A stretch of 64,000 nt of DNA from assembly GCA_016801885.1 (NCBI GenBank), contig CM028890.1, positions 10,346,001 through 10,410,000 of the forward strand. The letters are read 5' to 3'. Origin of the DNA: Toxotes chatareus. Taxonomy: Eukaryota; Chordata; Actinopteri; Toxotidae. A program made the translations under genes and the position numbers. The number at the start of each line of letters is the position of its first letter. Positions within the stretch are counted from its first letter, which is position 1. The notes beneath the pieces are model-generated. The model did no database searches and was not told the origin of the DNA. It saw nothing but the letters and a program-made list of their open reading frames with translations. This document shows, piece by piece, positions 1 through 10,740 of the stretch.

Positions 1-898
1 GTTGAAATGAGATGACTCTTACTAAGATAATACTAGCAGCAAATCAGCCACTGACCAGTAAAAATAATATCAAGCACTTAATAAGGTCCACAAGTGTTTG
101 CACAGCACTTGCCCCAAAACTATGTTGAAAGAGCAGAATGCCAGCTTTAATTTGAGGATATCATTAGCTACAGGAATCTACAAAGATAGTTTCACTTTTC
201 TGTTTTTCTTATTGCTATTCGCACTGATTTTGAAGTGAGTGGGGCTAATTTGGAAAAAGGTGGTGTAATGTGCTTGCACCAATCAGGATTTAGCAGATTA
301 GCTAAGTTTTTCAGTGTTAAACTCTTAATAAATAATACGTAAAATTTAACTAAAAGATATAGAGAAATACTTCTCAAGTCAAGTTTTCAGGGACTTTAAA
401 GTGGTGCTTAAGTTAGTTAAAACAAGATGCTGAATTATTAATAGTTGCTCTCCATCCTAGTTGACCTAGCTAGTGTAGACTAAAAACTAAAATGAGAGCA
501 CTTCATTAAATCCTGTGTAAAACAGAAATACAATATCTCCAGAGGGAGGATGCTAGTATTGCTTTAAGGAATGTTTGAGGCAGTACAATATTTATTTGAA
601 TTGAGATTTAAGTCGTGTTGAAAGAGGCGACACAGTAAGACTGTTTCTGGGTTGCAAACATGATATCTTTTCAAATTAAAGCTGTCTGCATTTACCCTCA
701 AAGCTGTTCTATCATACCATAGCCAAAGTAAGGCATAGAGGGTAACAATAAATAAATAAAGCTACTTGGCTTCTGGCAAAACACTTCATGAGCATATGGT
801 ACATTCCTGAACAAGATTTCCTGAAAGTAAAGAACATAGCCTGCAAAATATGTCCAGAGATATTCTGTAAACAATATTGTATAAATTGAAGGAATATA
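1..898. other. 3' flank of the opsin gene
   Basis: No coding exon is recognisable here. The stretch is AT-rich and lies immediately downstream of the opsin stop codon (minus strand), so its right part is probably the opsin 3' untranslated region. The short open frames in it have no recognisable protein motif. Confidence 0.5.
591..596 (-). terminator. candidate opsin poly(A) signal
   Basis: TTTATT on the plus strand reads AATAAA on the minus strand, about 300 nt past the opsin stop codon. That is a plausible 3' UTR length. The hexamer is common by chance in AT-rich DNA, so this is only a candidate. Confidence 0.35.
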
Positions 899-3800
899 TC
901 AGGGCCAAGCCACTTTTGCATGCCCTGGGACCATCTCTAAGTTAATATGGACGTTGTCTTTTTCTGAAGTCCTTTTTGCACACATGGTAGCCAGCAGAGA
1001 CTTCTTATGGCACACACTTTGAGTCTTCTCCTTACGTATTTGGGGAAGTGGAGTGTCTTGATCCTTAGATGAGTCTCCATTGACAGCTGGGTTAGTGACA
1101 CCACACATGTGAGGGTAGTGTTTGAAGCACTCAAAAGCATCCTTGCACTTCTCACAACTGTAATCCTTTAATGGTACCATAGGGGGTTGAGCAGAGGAGT
1201 TGGATAAGGGGAATTGGTTGGTCTGTCTATGGATTGTGCGAAGTCTGACCCTCATCTCTGGCTTAGTGCAGCATTGGGAGCAGAGGCAGCTCTTCAGACA
1301 GGCATGGCATAGAGTCCCGATGTCCCTGTGCATCATCTTGCGGAAGTTTGGCCTCAGCATTAGGTAGATGATCGGGTTGTAGATGGTGGAGGATTTGGCG
1401 AACATGGCTGGCATGGCAAATGCCAGAGGAGGGATGTTCTCAACGTGTCCAAAAGCAGCCCACATGGACACCACAGCATATGGACTCCATGCCGCAAAGA
1501 AACCGATGCAGACAGCAACACTTAGCTTGCAGGAAAAAGAACACAGAGGGTAGAAATTGAATTTAGAGTATTTAGAGAAAAGGTCTGATGCTACTCCGTA
1601 TTTTCTTTTTGTCAGTAAATCCCATAAAATGACCAACACCACCAATGCATTAGTACCTCTCTCATTCTGGCTTCCCCAGCTTGTCTGTGGCTCTCAGCCA
1701 TAAGTCCACTAGTTTCTGCTAAAAATGTAAATCTTAAAAAGAAACACATGCTTAGTCTCATGTTTTTAGAAGTCACTAAGTAGCTAAAGCATCTAGGCAC
1801 TGTAGTTTTTCTTAAGTTATTAAGTTAAATGTTAAAATATTATCAGGTAATCTAGAGTCAATAGTGTATTTGTTGGAGACTATTTTCAGCTGTGGATTAA
1901 TACACATTTGGTTAACGAGTAAGTAAGCAGCAGGATTGTGTATGTGGGAGTGATTCAAAATTAATTGCAGTGCCAATGTTCACTGTAATGAAGAAGCATT
2001 TCACCTGATGCAAGTGTGTGTCTTATTTATGTGTTTGTAATAGTTCTTGGACAGAAATTGCGGTCTACATCAATTATACCTACAGAGGTATAAGCTGTAC
2101 CAGGTTTTGGCAACAATTGTTAGTGGGACCAGTTCATTGTTAGTTTTGAATCTTCCTTTGAATTTAGTGACAATAAGACAAATATAAAATATTACAAGGC
2201 TAATCTTTTCAAATGATAAGATAATTGATGATTGTTGACTGATTGGGCGTACTGAATTTGGGCATTTTTCCTCACAACCTGAAAGACTTGCTAATTTCAG
2301 ATCAGATTCGTGACCCTTTTTTTTTTTATGAGTCACAGGTATTCTTATGGAGAAGAGTATATAATGATGACCATTTGTCAGCAAAGGCAGCAGCAGCTTC
2401 TCATCCATCACAGTGCAACCAGAGCCAATTTCTGCTAATGAGAAGCTGCACCACTAGAGGATCTATTGAGGTCAGTGCCAGTTTCTTCAGCAAATGGACG
2501 AATGAGAAACTCTCCAGAGGACACTGGTCTCTAAGAAGTTACTTTGATATTTAGCCCTGAACCCTAAACCCCACCACCACATTATTTGTATAACAGTGCT
2601 GTGTCAGTATGGTTCTAACCAATTGGCACCAATTTGTTACATTTTTTTAAAAGATTCAGATTCACACAGATCAGATTTGTGAACGTAATAAGATTTATAC
2701 CAGTAATTACAGCTATGAAACACATATGAGTCTCCCTCTAAGTTAAGTTTCAGGTGTAGAACTGTTTTTGAATGTGGGCATGTATGTCGTGCTTGTAGTT
2801 GAAAGAGTGTTAGTGGATTAATGATACTCTTCTGGGGTGTGATTATGCGGTGACACAAATGATGAGGGCAAGGAACATGTAAAGGTGAAAAGAGATTGAG
2901 AGACTGAAGGACATTGCAGAAGCAGTAAAACTAATCTCACAAACTTTTGTCTGTACTGTGAGTTCCTGTGGAGCTTGAAAGGATTCTTGGAACATGTTAT
3001 TAAGTCAATATTTAGAATTTAGACTCTAGCTCAAAGTGTCAAAGCAATTTGAGCCAAATGGTATCTCTGGCATGGCTGAAGCAATAATTTTACTTTATGA
3101 GACTTTCCTCTTACCTTAACAATAATTGTCTGGATGCTGCTCATATGTGTCTGCCTTGATGCATGTTGCTCCATAGTCTTGCGGGATGCGTGCACTGTTA
3201 CCAGAATGCTTGTGTAGGATGCTACAATAACACAGCAGGGAAGGATGTAGCAGAAGATGAACAGTGCCACAGTGTAGGAACGTGCTGTGGTGTGCTGATT
3301 GGACAGGCGCCAGTCAATGCAACAAGCGGTGCCATAAGGCTCTGGTCCATATTCCCCCCAGTGGGCCAGTGGGGAGCAGGCAAATAACAGGGCATATACC
3401 CAAGCACAGGCAATCAGCAAACGGCCGTGAACAGACTTAAACCTGTTTCCTGTGAAAACAGATCAGTGTTTCAGACACAATTATTATTTATAGATTTGCC
3501 AAAAGAATGTACGTTACAATAAGTTAAATGATGGAAATCTGTAGGTTATTTGATAACCCCAGTTTTCTGAGTTACATGAATGAGAGGTCATGTGAATGCC
3601 CCCCTCCATGTGTTCTCAGAAGCACTTACTCCACAAACATGTTCATACGTAGTGCCGTCTGAGTACATCTGAAGGCAAAAGTGCCACACTCAAAGGAAAT
3701 GCAACAGCTTGCATAGAGGCGGAGATGGCCTAATCATTCAAATAGGGATAACAAGAAGGACCTTCGAACAGTCTTCCCTTGAATGCATTCATGGTGTTGA

Positions 3801-6685
3801 CCTTGCTCATGCTAGTGTGAAGTGATGGAAGTAGATGCATGAACAACAAGAAATGTTGAGAGAAGTTCTTCCATACTTTTTCATCTGACGTAATTTGACA
3901 TCTGGTTAACTGCTGCATGAAGTTGGCTTGCTTGGCAGGTTGTTGCTTTTACACCAGCTTTTAGAGGCCGCTGATTATTATGTCTGTGTTGAAACCTACT
4001 GTATGCACGAGGTATACGTAAGGCTCAGACGAATCTCCTTCACCCTGAACAGAGCTGAAGGACTCAAAGGCAAGGAAACCCATGAAGCAAAATGGGAGGA
4101 CAGTTGTGTGTGAGTGTATCTAGTCCAGGGACATCATGATTGTGTTTGTCAAAAACCATGGGACACTGGGTGTTTTCCTGTGGCACAAAGAAATCCTCCA
4201 TCCCAAGTGTGATTCACTAAGCCTGGATGAAGTTTTCTCTTCTCCCTAAAGGGAATTGCCAGTGGATAACAAATCCAGGAATATGTGTCACAGTCACAGA
4301 AAGGAAATGCAAATTACCTATCAGTTTGTGTTCCCGCATGTGTAAGTAATCGATGCACAACCCTCCCTTGATGGTTGATACAGGCAACCATGGTGATATT
4401 GTCCATCCTAACCATCACATTCAAGAAGTTAATTAGAGTTTCAGCACTGGTGTGCTTGAGAACCCATACGCTGTTCTGTCCTTGAACATACAAATGTTAA
4501 GAGCTTGCATTACCAAGACCACATGCAATTGTCCATACCTTCAAACTCCTGGAAAAATTATCCTTGAATAGGCGTCTTGCAGGAGTATAGATTTTCACTC
4601 CAGTAGACAAATTAGGGTTACTTGTACTTCCTCAGTAAAGCTGAGAATTATGTATAGAAACCCTTTTCTGACTGTGACCGGGAGAAGGCACTTTCTCAAG
4701 GTCAACTAGAAGACCCGATTGCACTGCATTAACCAACATCACAAGTAATACTTATTGAGTGCAGCCCTTGGACTTGTCAGTCATCAAAGAAAGGTCAGTG
4801 TGCAGTGCTTCACAGAGGGATTATCAATTTGTTTTCTTCCACAGATAAATCAACAATCAGCCACTTAGGGATGTGATGGTTAATCATGTGTCATTCCAGT
4901 GGGTGATTCTCTGAAGACTTACCATAGAATGGATAACACACTTTCACAAAGCACACCATGCTTAGCAGAGTTAGAGTGGTCAGACTGCAGATACCAAACA
5001 ACATGCCACAAAAAGCGTATATGGAGCACACTGTTTTCCCATACAGCCACCTGCGTGGGAGGGAATGGGAGTGTGAGAAAGAGGACAGTGCACATGAAAG
5101 ACAGAGAAAAAAGATCAATGATGGAGAGGGAGTGGGAAAGTGGGAAAAGGAAAAGAGGAGAGAAGCATGAGCATTACACTCCATATCTGGGAACTCTCAG
5201 GCATTCATACTGCTAACCAACCATATATTTTAATGAACCATGAAATTTGAAAGAGAATCTGATGTAAAAGCAGTACCTATAAATAATCTTACTTATAGTG
5301 AGCATGTGTCCCATTAAAGTATTTAATTTTCTGGTGGAGAGAACAACCACTTTGTCTTTGCTTCTGTGCTTTTCTACCCGTTAATGCTACAATAGGTGCT
5401 GGAAATAGTACCTGTGGTAGAAGCTTGAAGTTATCGCCATAGGGTAAAGGGACAGAGTGAGGCCCAAGTCACTAACTGCTAGGTTGATGATGAAGTACTC
5501 AGCAGGTTTCAGAAGGTGCTTTTTCTTGTAGGATACATACAGCAGCGTGCTGTTGCCAAACAGTGAACATACTCCTGCAGGAAAATGTAGTGGGAAATGT
5601 AAAGGAATTGGTTTTGGTTTTCCAGAAATTATCTCAACAAGTTGTCAGAATCATACTGCGTGTTTCATTTGCATTACATGAGAAGATACCACTCCCATAC
5701 CTGTGTGGTAATTGTAAGACTAAAGCAAGCAACCATTTAGCTCAGCTTAGTATGAAAACTGGAAACAGGGAAACAGCTGGTTGAGTCTAAAGGTAACACG
5801 AATAGGAAAAAACACAAACCACAAACCCCCAGCAGCAGAGACACACTTACACTGGTATCACACTGTTTCACACTAAATACTCATTAAAGCTCATTAAAGC
5901 CAAATGAGTAGGTTTAAAGTTTAAAGTAAAGTAAAACACCGTAATTAGGAAATAAACTCCCCTGAATCTTTAAATGGGTGTTGTTAGATCAGTGTAAGGG
6001 AACAAGGCGATACACAAAATAACTATAATATTACAGCTGTCTTTTTTGGTTTGCTACAAACAGCACACAGCCAACAACTGCATTAAATGTAAAGATTCTC
6101 CAGTAATGCTACAAAGATCAAAGACTGTAATGAACGTTAACCTGGACGTGATTACTTTTCAGTACATGGTCCAGCCACAGGATTCATGATCAGAGACCCC
6201 TTATGTTGTTGTGTTAGAAACACAGATGCTATATGTACAGCTGCAGCACTGGCTGCCTGGTCTGTATGACAGCTTTACATTTATTTGTGCATGCCTCTGA
6301 GGAAGAGTACACTTGTAGGCAGACATGACACATATATACATCAAATAGAGATAGAAGAGTTAGATATATACAGTTGGTAATTGTGAAAGTGGAATACAAA
6401 TCACTCAGTAGCACAGTCAATAATGCAACAATGAATGTGCTTGCAAGTCTTCACGGTGTGCTGTCTTGCTTTATGCAGTTACTCATTTCAGCCTGAGTCG
6501 AAAACTCATTGACAGTATTATTTACTTTTTATTCGTCTGTTCAAAAATGAAAAAAAAAAAAGACAAAGCAGGACTGTGTTGTGTAGACTTAACTCACCAA
6601 AGATAAAATAGACCACAGCCACCGTAATATCCAGTGGCACAGGTATGTTGGAGAGGAAAGCAGTGTCTTCTTCCAGCAGCCCCAT
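899..6685 (-). CDS. Neuropsin-like (Opn5L-group) non-visual opsin, 5 coding exons
   Basis: Light-sensing seven-helix G-protein-coupled receptor of the plasma membrane. Exons in coding order: 6685-6598, 5574-5412, 5050-4923, 3449-3115, 1525-899. All have GT-AG junctions with compatible phases, totalling 1,341 nt (446 codons plus stop). The ATG begins directly after a splice acceptor, so the 5' UTR lies in an upstream exon. Seen: the TM7 retinal Schiff-base lysine K282 (AMPAMFAKSSTIYNP, codon 1394-1396); the disulfide pair C92/C169, 77 residues apart as in bovine rhodopsin; Tyr95 at the bovine 113 site and a PEP glutamate at the 181 site, suggesting a 181-type counterion; and a Cys-rich tail after helix 8 that could be palmitoylated. 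Odd: the DRY triplet is V-C-F (116-118) and C169-C170 are adjacent (GTACCIDW). Family knowledge: the loop resembles the Opn5L1 type. Assignment to opn6, 7, 8 or 9 needs a tree, so no symbol is given. Confidence 0.9.
1526..3114 (-). other. Opsin intron 4
   Basis: Phase-0 intron between the TM5/loop-3 exon (donor after AAG at 3115) and the TM6-TM7-tail exon (acceptor before 1525). Across the junction the protein reads QTIIVK/LSVAVCIGFF. I see no other gene in it, only AT-rich sequence with a poly-T run near 2320. Confidence 0.75.
3730..4760 (-). mobile_element. Decayed DIRS1-like retrotransposon fragment
   Basis: The minus-strand conceptual translation, with several stops and frame slips, contains pieces resembling the RNase H and downstream region of fish DIRS-type tyrosine-recombinase retrotransposons: a block like MVACINHQGR (near 4390), one like KLHPGLVNHTWD (near 4220), one like LFRVKEIRLSL (near 4040) and a shadow frame at 3730-3918. 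It lies in intron 3 of the opsin gene, in the same orientation as that gene. It is non-functional. Assignment rests on remembered family motifs, and another LTR-less or gypsy-like relic is possible. Confidence 0.5.
5575..6597 (-). other. Opsin intron 1
   Basis: Intron between the initiator exon (ends TTTG, donor gtgagt) and the TM1-TM2 exon (acceptor ctgcag). The junction encodes FIFG/VCSLFGNS. No gene or clear repeat was seen beyond a short poly-A run near 6550. Confidence 0.7.
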
Positions 6686-6799
6686 CTGAAAACAGATCAC
6701 AGCTTTTCAAGAGTGATGTTAAGGAATGTTCTGACTGATAATATATTAGCTTTTAATCGGTGTATCTAAAGCCAGACTTTGACTTCTCGCAGTGATCGA

Positions 6800-6868
6800 A
6801 TAAAAAAGTCACTGTTGCAGACATACATGTGCAAGTGACAATAAAATTCCTATCCTATCCTATCCTAT
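6800..6868 (+). repeat. TATCC microsatellite on a probable LINE-type 3' tail
   Basis: A run of about four TATCC units (6850-6868) follows AAGTGACAATAAAATTCC. Many fish non-LTR elements end in a similar ACAATAAA-plus-pentamer tail, so this may be the 3' end of a mostly lost insertion within the opsin 5' intron. Confidence 0.4.
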
Positions 6869-8249
6869 ACATGCACACCACTGGAGGTGGTTCAAATGGA
6901 AAAAATGAAATTTGTCACATTTACACATGTGAAAATGATCTGGAAAAGTAGTTTTACAATTATGAGAATAACCAGTTATAACCTCTTCAGTGGCATTAAC
7001 AGAATGTGATTTACATGTGTCTCTAATCCAGAGAACTAACACATTAACATGTCTTTAAGCTACAACACGTGATCACATCACTAGCACCCTCCGTTTCCAT
7101 GTTTTCATTCTGCTCCAGCAGCTGAAGTCAGATGGTGACGGACAGACATAGATCAATGGATGACATGAGGGTCAGTGAACAAGTGGTTTAATTATAGTTA
7201 ACAGGAAAATGCATCTTAAACAAATCCTTGTGTGCTCTTCCTGTTATTGGACACACTACCGTGTTTTCAGTAACCTTAATTCTAGATTTTTAGAGCCAAA
7301 CCTTAATATGTACGTAGACTTTGTAACTGGTCCGTTCTCTCCTTTACCACTTTATGTTGTTGTATGTGTGTATTTGTGTGCACGTGCTTCTGTCTCTCTC
7401 CTCTACTTTCTCACTCTCTCAGTTCAACATTCTGATTGTCTGTCCATTTGTCTTGAGATCTTTTTGTAGTACAAGATTTTACTCAGCGTTTTCTTTATTT
7501 GTAGGATGTGTCTGTATGGCTCTCCAAAGGTTACTCTCGGAGAGTCTTATTTTTTATACCTCGGTATATTACATTACTTCTACTTTAGATTTTCACCCAT
7601 GTGCATGCTCATTTGTGTTTGGTCTGAGTGTTTAAATAACCACCAACAACAATGTCTCTGTAAATTAATTTTTCTACTAATCAGAAAATTTGAGCAAAGG
7701 GCACAAATAATGTCTAAGAAAGGACTATGTGTGCCAATATAAAGGAGGCAAATGAGTGGAAATGTGAGGTGGGTGTGTTGGCTGTGGGACTCCAATTGTC
7801 CAGTTACATTGATTAAGCACCTGAGGAAAATGACGAAATAAAAACTCTCCAACACCGTAGATCTACCCAAGAAAGAACAGTCACAGCCCACAGCACTGTA
7901 TGACGCTTATGAACGGTTGCGCCGCCCTGTGCTTTGTCTTAGTTGTAATTTTGAGTAATTAAACTGACTGGCTCCGTGCGTAAAGACGCAAAAGTCATCC
8001 AGACTCGCTTTGTTACGCACGCTTAAGTAGCTCCAAGAAAACGCTATAGTATGTGCTGCTCCTGGTTGAATGCTTGAGGGCTTTAGTATAATGCATGTAA
8101 CACTACTGACTAATCTAAAGAAGGAAAAATGATCAATTGTAGCTTATACTGTAGATGCAAAGAGTTCGCCACATATGTCAAGTCGTGCCTTTGACACAAT
8201 TTATGTGTAAATTGCTTAAAGACCTTTTAATGAAAGAAAAATACCTTAC

Positions 8250-8480
8250 CTCAGCGAGTATGTCTTGAACTACCCAAATCCGCGTCTGCTAATGTTTTTC
8301 TTGATCCAATTAAGCTCCCAGTAAGTTTCCAAAATTACTTTTCAACTTTCCCCCCCTTCACTGTTTCTGCCGCCAAATGAAGACCCAGAGATGTTCACTC
8401 CTCTCTCCAAAGCGGTCAGAGGGGATACACGGCATCTATCACACTGACCGGACACCACTGTACGTCAGTGTAGACAGAGA
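8250..8480 (-). other. Probable 5' untranslated exon of the opsin gene
   Basis: On the minus strand, CGCTGAG followed by gtaaggtat forms a strong donor site, with the last exon base at 8250. The first coding exon begins with an acceptor directly before its ATG (6685), so an upstream non-coding exon is required, and this is the best donor seen. No ATG was seen in the stretch just before the donor. The upstream edge is a guess. Confidence 0.4.
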
Positions 8481-8550
8481 AGCAGGAGGCTTCCCTATAA
8501 CGAGCTGGAGCTTCACATCCCGCAAACTGTAAGCTGCTCTGATCAATTAA

Positions 8551-8558
8551 TGACGTCA
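8551..8558. promoter_or_regulatory. Consensus CRE (TGACGTCA)
   Basis: A perfect palindromic cAMP-response element lies about 300 bp upstream of the proposed opsin 5' exon donor, in what would be the proximal promoter. The motif is seen directly; its function is inferred. Confidence 0.35.
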
Positions 8559-8572
8559 CGTACAAATGAATT

Positions 8573-8596
8573 CACACACACACACACACACACACA
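8573..8596. repeat. (CA)n microsatellite
   Basis: An uninterrupted dinucleotide CA run of about 12 units sits just upstream of the opsin promoter region. Confidence 0.9.
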
Positions 8597-8935
8597 CTTT
8601 AAACATTTTTTTCCCCTTGTTGTTATTGATCTTGAAGTGCACACGTTAGTGACAGTAAGCTATTAGTACACACGCCCCTCCAACCCCACCCCATTCACAA
8701 ATATTCCAAATGCTTTGCCTTGCTGTTCACAACTGACACAATACAAACTCTGATTAATGACCATTCCATTTGAATCATAATTTTGGAACTACTGTACATT
8801 TTTATGTCTCTAGCTAGAGCATCATGCACCTAATGGATGAAGAGAGAGTAGTTACATTTAAATATTTCTGAAAAATCAAAACATGAAAAACAAATGGATG
8901 GTATCATGATGGCGGATCCATTAATTTAGATTATC

Positions 8936-8984
8936 CATTATTGCCATTATTGACTGTTTCTGGCAGATAATAATGGCAATAATG
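8936..8984. repeat. Perfect 16-bp inverted repeat (hairpin)
   Basis: CATTATTGCCATTATT (8936-8951) is exactly reverse-complemented at 8969-8984 with a 17-nt loop. It may be a remnant of a small palindromic MITE or simply an AT-rich hairpin. No target-site duplication is obvious. Confidence 0.6.
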
Positions 8985-10579
8985 AACACAGCTTCACATT
9001 TCTAAGGAATCCTGTATTCCTGTGTTTAAAATGTTTGTACGTGTATGTCTCTGCACTTTGGTACATTGGGTTTGAAATGGAACTTTAACCCCAGTTAAAA
9101 GCCTGACTTTGAGTTGTTGGAGGGTGTACGCATCTGTATTTGTCACATCAAGTGTAGCCTTCATCACCTTTATATACATAGTCCCTCAATTTTCAAAAAA
9201 ATTCAGGGGCACAGTATAAGGGCTACTGTTCATCCAACACACAGTAAACTTTCTCAAATCAAAGCAGAAAATCAGCACCTTAACCTTCAGTCAGTGTTTC
9301 TTTGCAGTGTATTGGAGCACAGAGCTACAAAATGCCCAAAAATCTACACTGTAAACAAGTGAAACTTTCAAATTCAAGTCTCCATTTTTATGGGTTTTTG
9401 TCATTTTCTGCACATGCCTCTATAATTCAGCGTGTGACTGCTATAATGTTCAGTCTTTGGAGACCTTGCGATCTTTACTGGAATTTAAATTGAAATTCTT
9501 TGAGTTTGTGATATTTTGTACCACATGCGAGTTTGTAATAATGAACTTGTCAAAGGGTCCCTGGAGCTGAAGCAATTAAATCTGAATCTTTATTGTTTCA
9601 GAGGTGTGGCTCTTTATGGGATGACTGTCAGTTTCTTCCTTGTAAACATTCCTTTCAGCAGCACGGGTTTACCCATTGTGTCAGCAATGATGTGCTGCTT
9701 TTAATTACAATTTGCCATTGTGAATCTCCCACATAAACATAAATTAAATCAGTCACAGGGGGTCAAAGGCGCATATGGTGGCACTTGAAAATTAATTTTG
9801 AATTTGTCTCAGAAAATGCAGAAAGGGAAACAATCCAGTCTGTCACACCTTGAAAGCAGGGATGAATTATCTTCAAAAGAGTTACACACAGTGAAAATAC
9901 TGCCGTGCATGCCACTTGATCTCCTTTTTTTTTTTTTGAATTCACACACACACACTCGAACCAACACACAGAGACTGGAACAGATTGAGCCAAAGCTTGA
10001 GATGAAAGCAGCATTCAAGGTGTAATGATTTGTCAAAGAATTAATTATGATGGCCACAGAAGGTAGAAAGAAATGAATGTCCGCGATAAAATAAAACACA
10101 GCAGAGACATCAAAGTGGTCTGGTAGGAATACAGAATAAGCATTTAACACAAACTTTGCCTCGCGAGGAAATTCTGCAGCTGCCTGTAGATAGTCATTAC
10201 TAGAGAGGATTGGGTAGAATATTAACTATGCTTTTTCTGAAAAGTTTTTTTCTTAGTAACAGTGTTTATGCACATGCAGTAGCTGTTTTATTTGTGTAAT
10301 ATTTTCATTAGAAATTAACGGTAACTGACCACAGTATTATAGTTTAGATGTTTGTGCCACTGGATACTGTATGTTTGCATTTTACCTGCATGGTCATCAG
10401 TTAACGTACCAGTGCATTTAAGCCAAATTCAAGATAGCAATCTCACCTCTAGGTTCGTTTAGTAGATCTTCATCAGCAGAATTCAGCTGAATTTGGATAC
10501 AGTCCCTCTTGCCTCTACATCATGAGGTCCCTTCCCCCACCCCCCCAAAACAATATCTATATCTTTAGCAATGTAAATG

Positions 10580-10740
10580 ACCATATAGGTTGCTTGTCCC
10601 TGCCCTTTGATACGACCCACAGGAGCATATCAGCAGCAGGCATAACGGACCTTTGTCGTCAACGGTTTGGTTGGGTTTAGGAAAAATTCATGGTTTCAGT
10701 TAAAATAAGTAGTCCCTCAAGGTCAGATGACCTTTGTCAT
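10580..10740. repeat. Probable dispersed fish repeat
   Basis: The phrase GGTTTGGTTGGGTTTAGG followed by AAAATTCATGGTTT and GTTAAAATAAGTA resembles a repeat word that recurs widely in teleost genomes. Recognition is from memory; class and boundaries are not determined. Confidence 0.35.

Noticed and set aside
4891..5216. Plus-strand frames across opsin exon 3 and its acceptor
   Set aside because: Reverse-strand shadows of the TM3 exon and a purine-rich intron tract.
9114..9362. 82-codon plus-strand frame in the opsin-satellite interval
   Set aside because: Low-information peptide in AT-rich intergenic DNA with an overlapping antisense frame; no domain or splice evidence.
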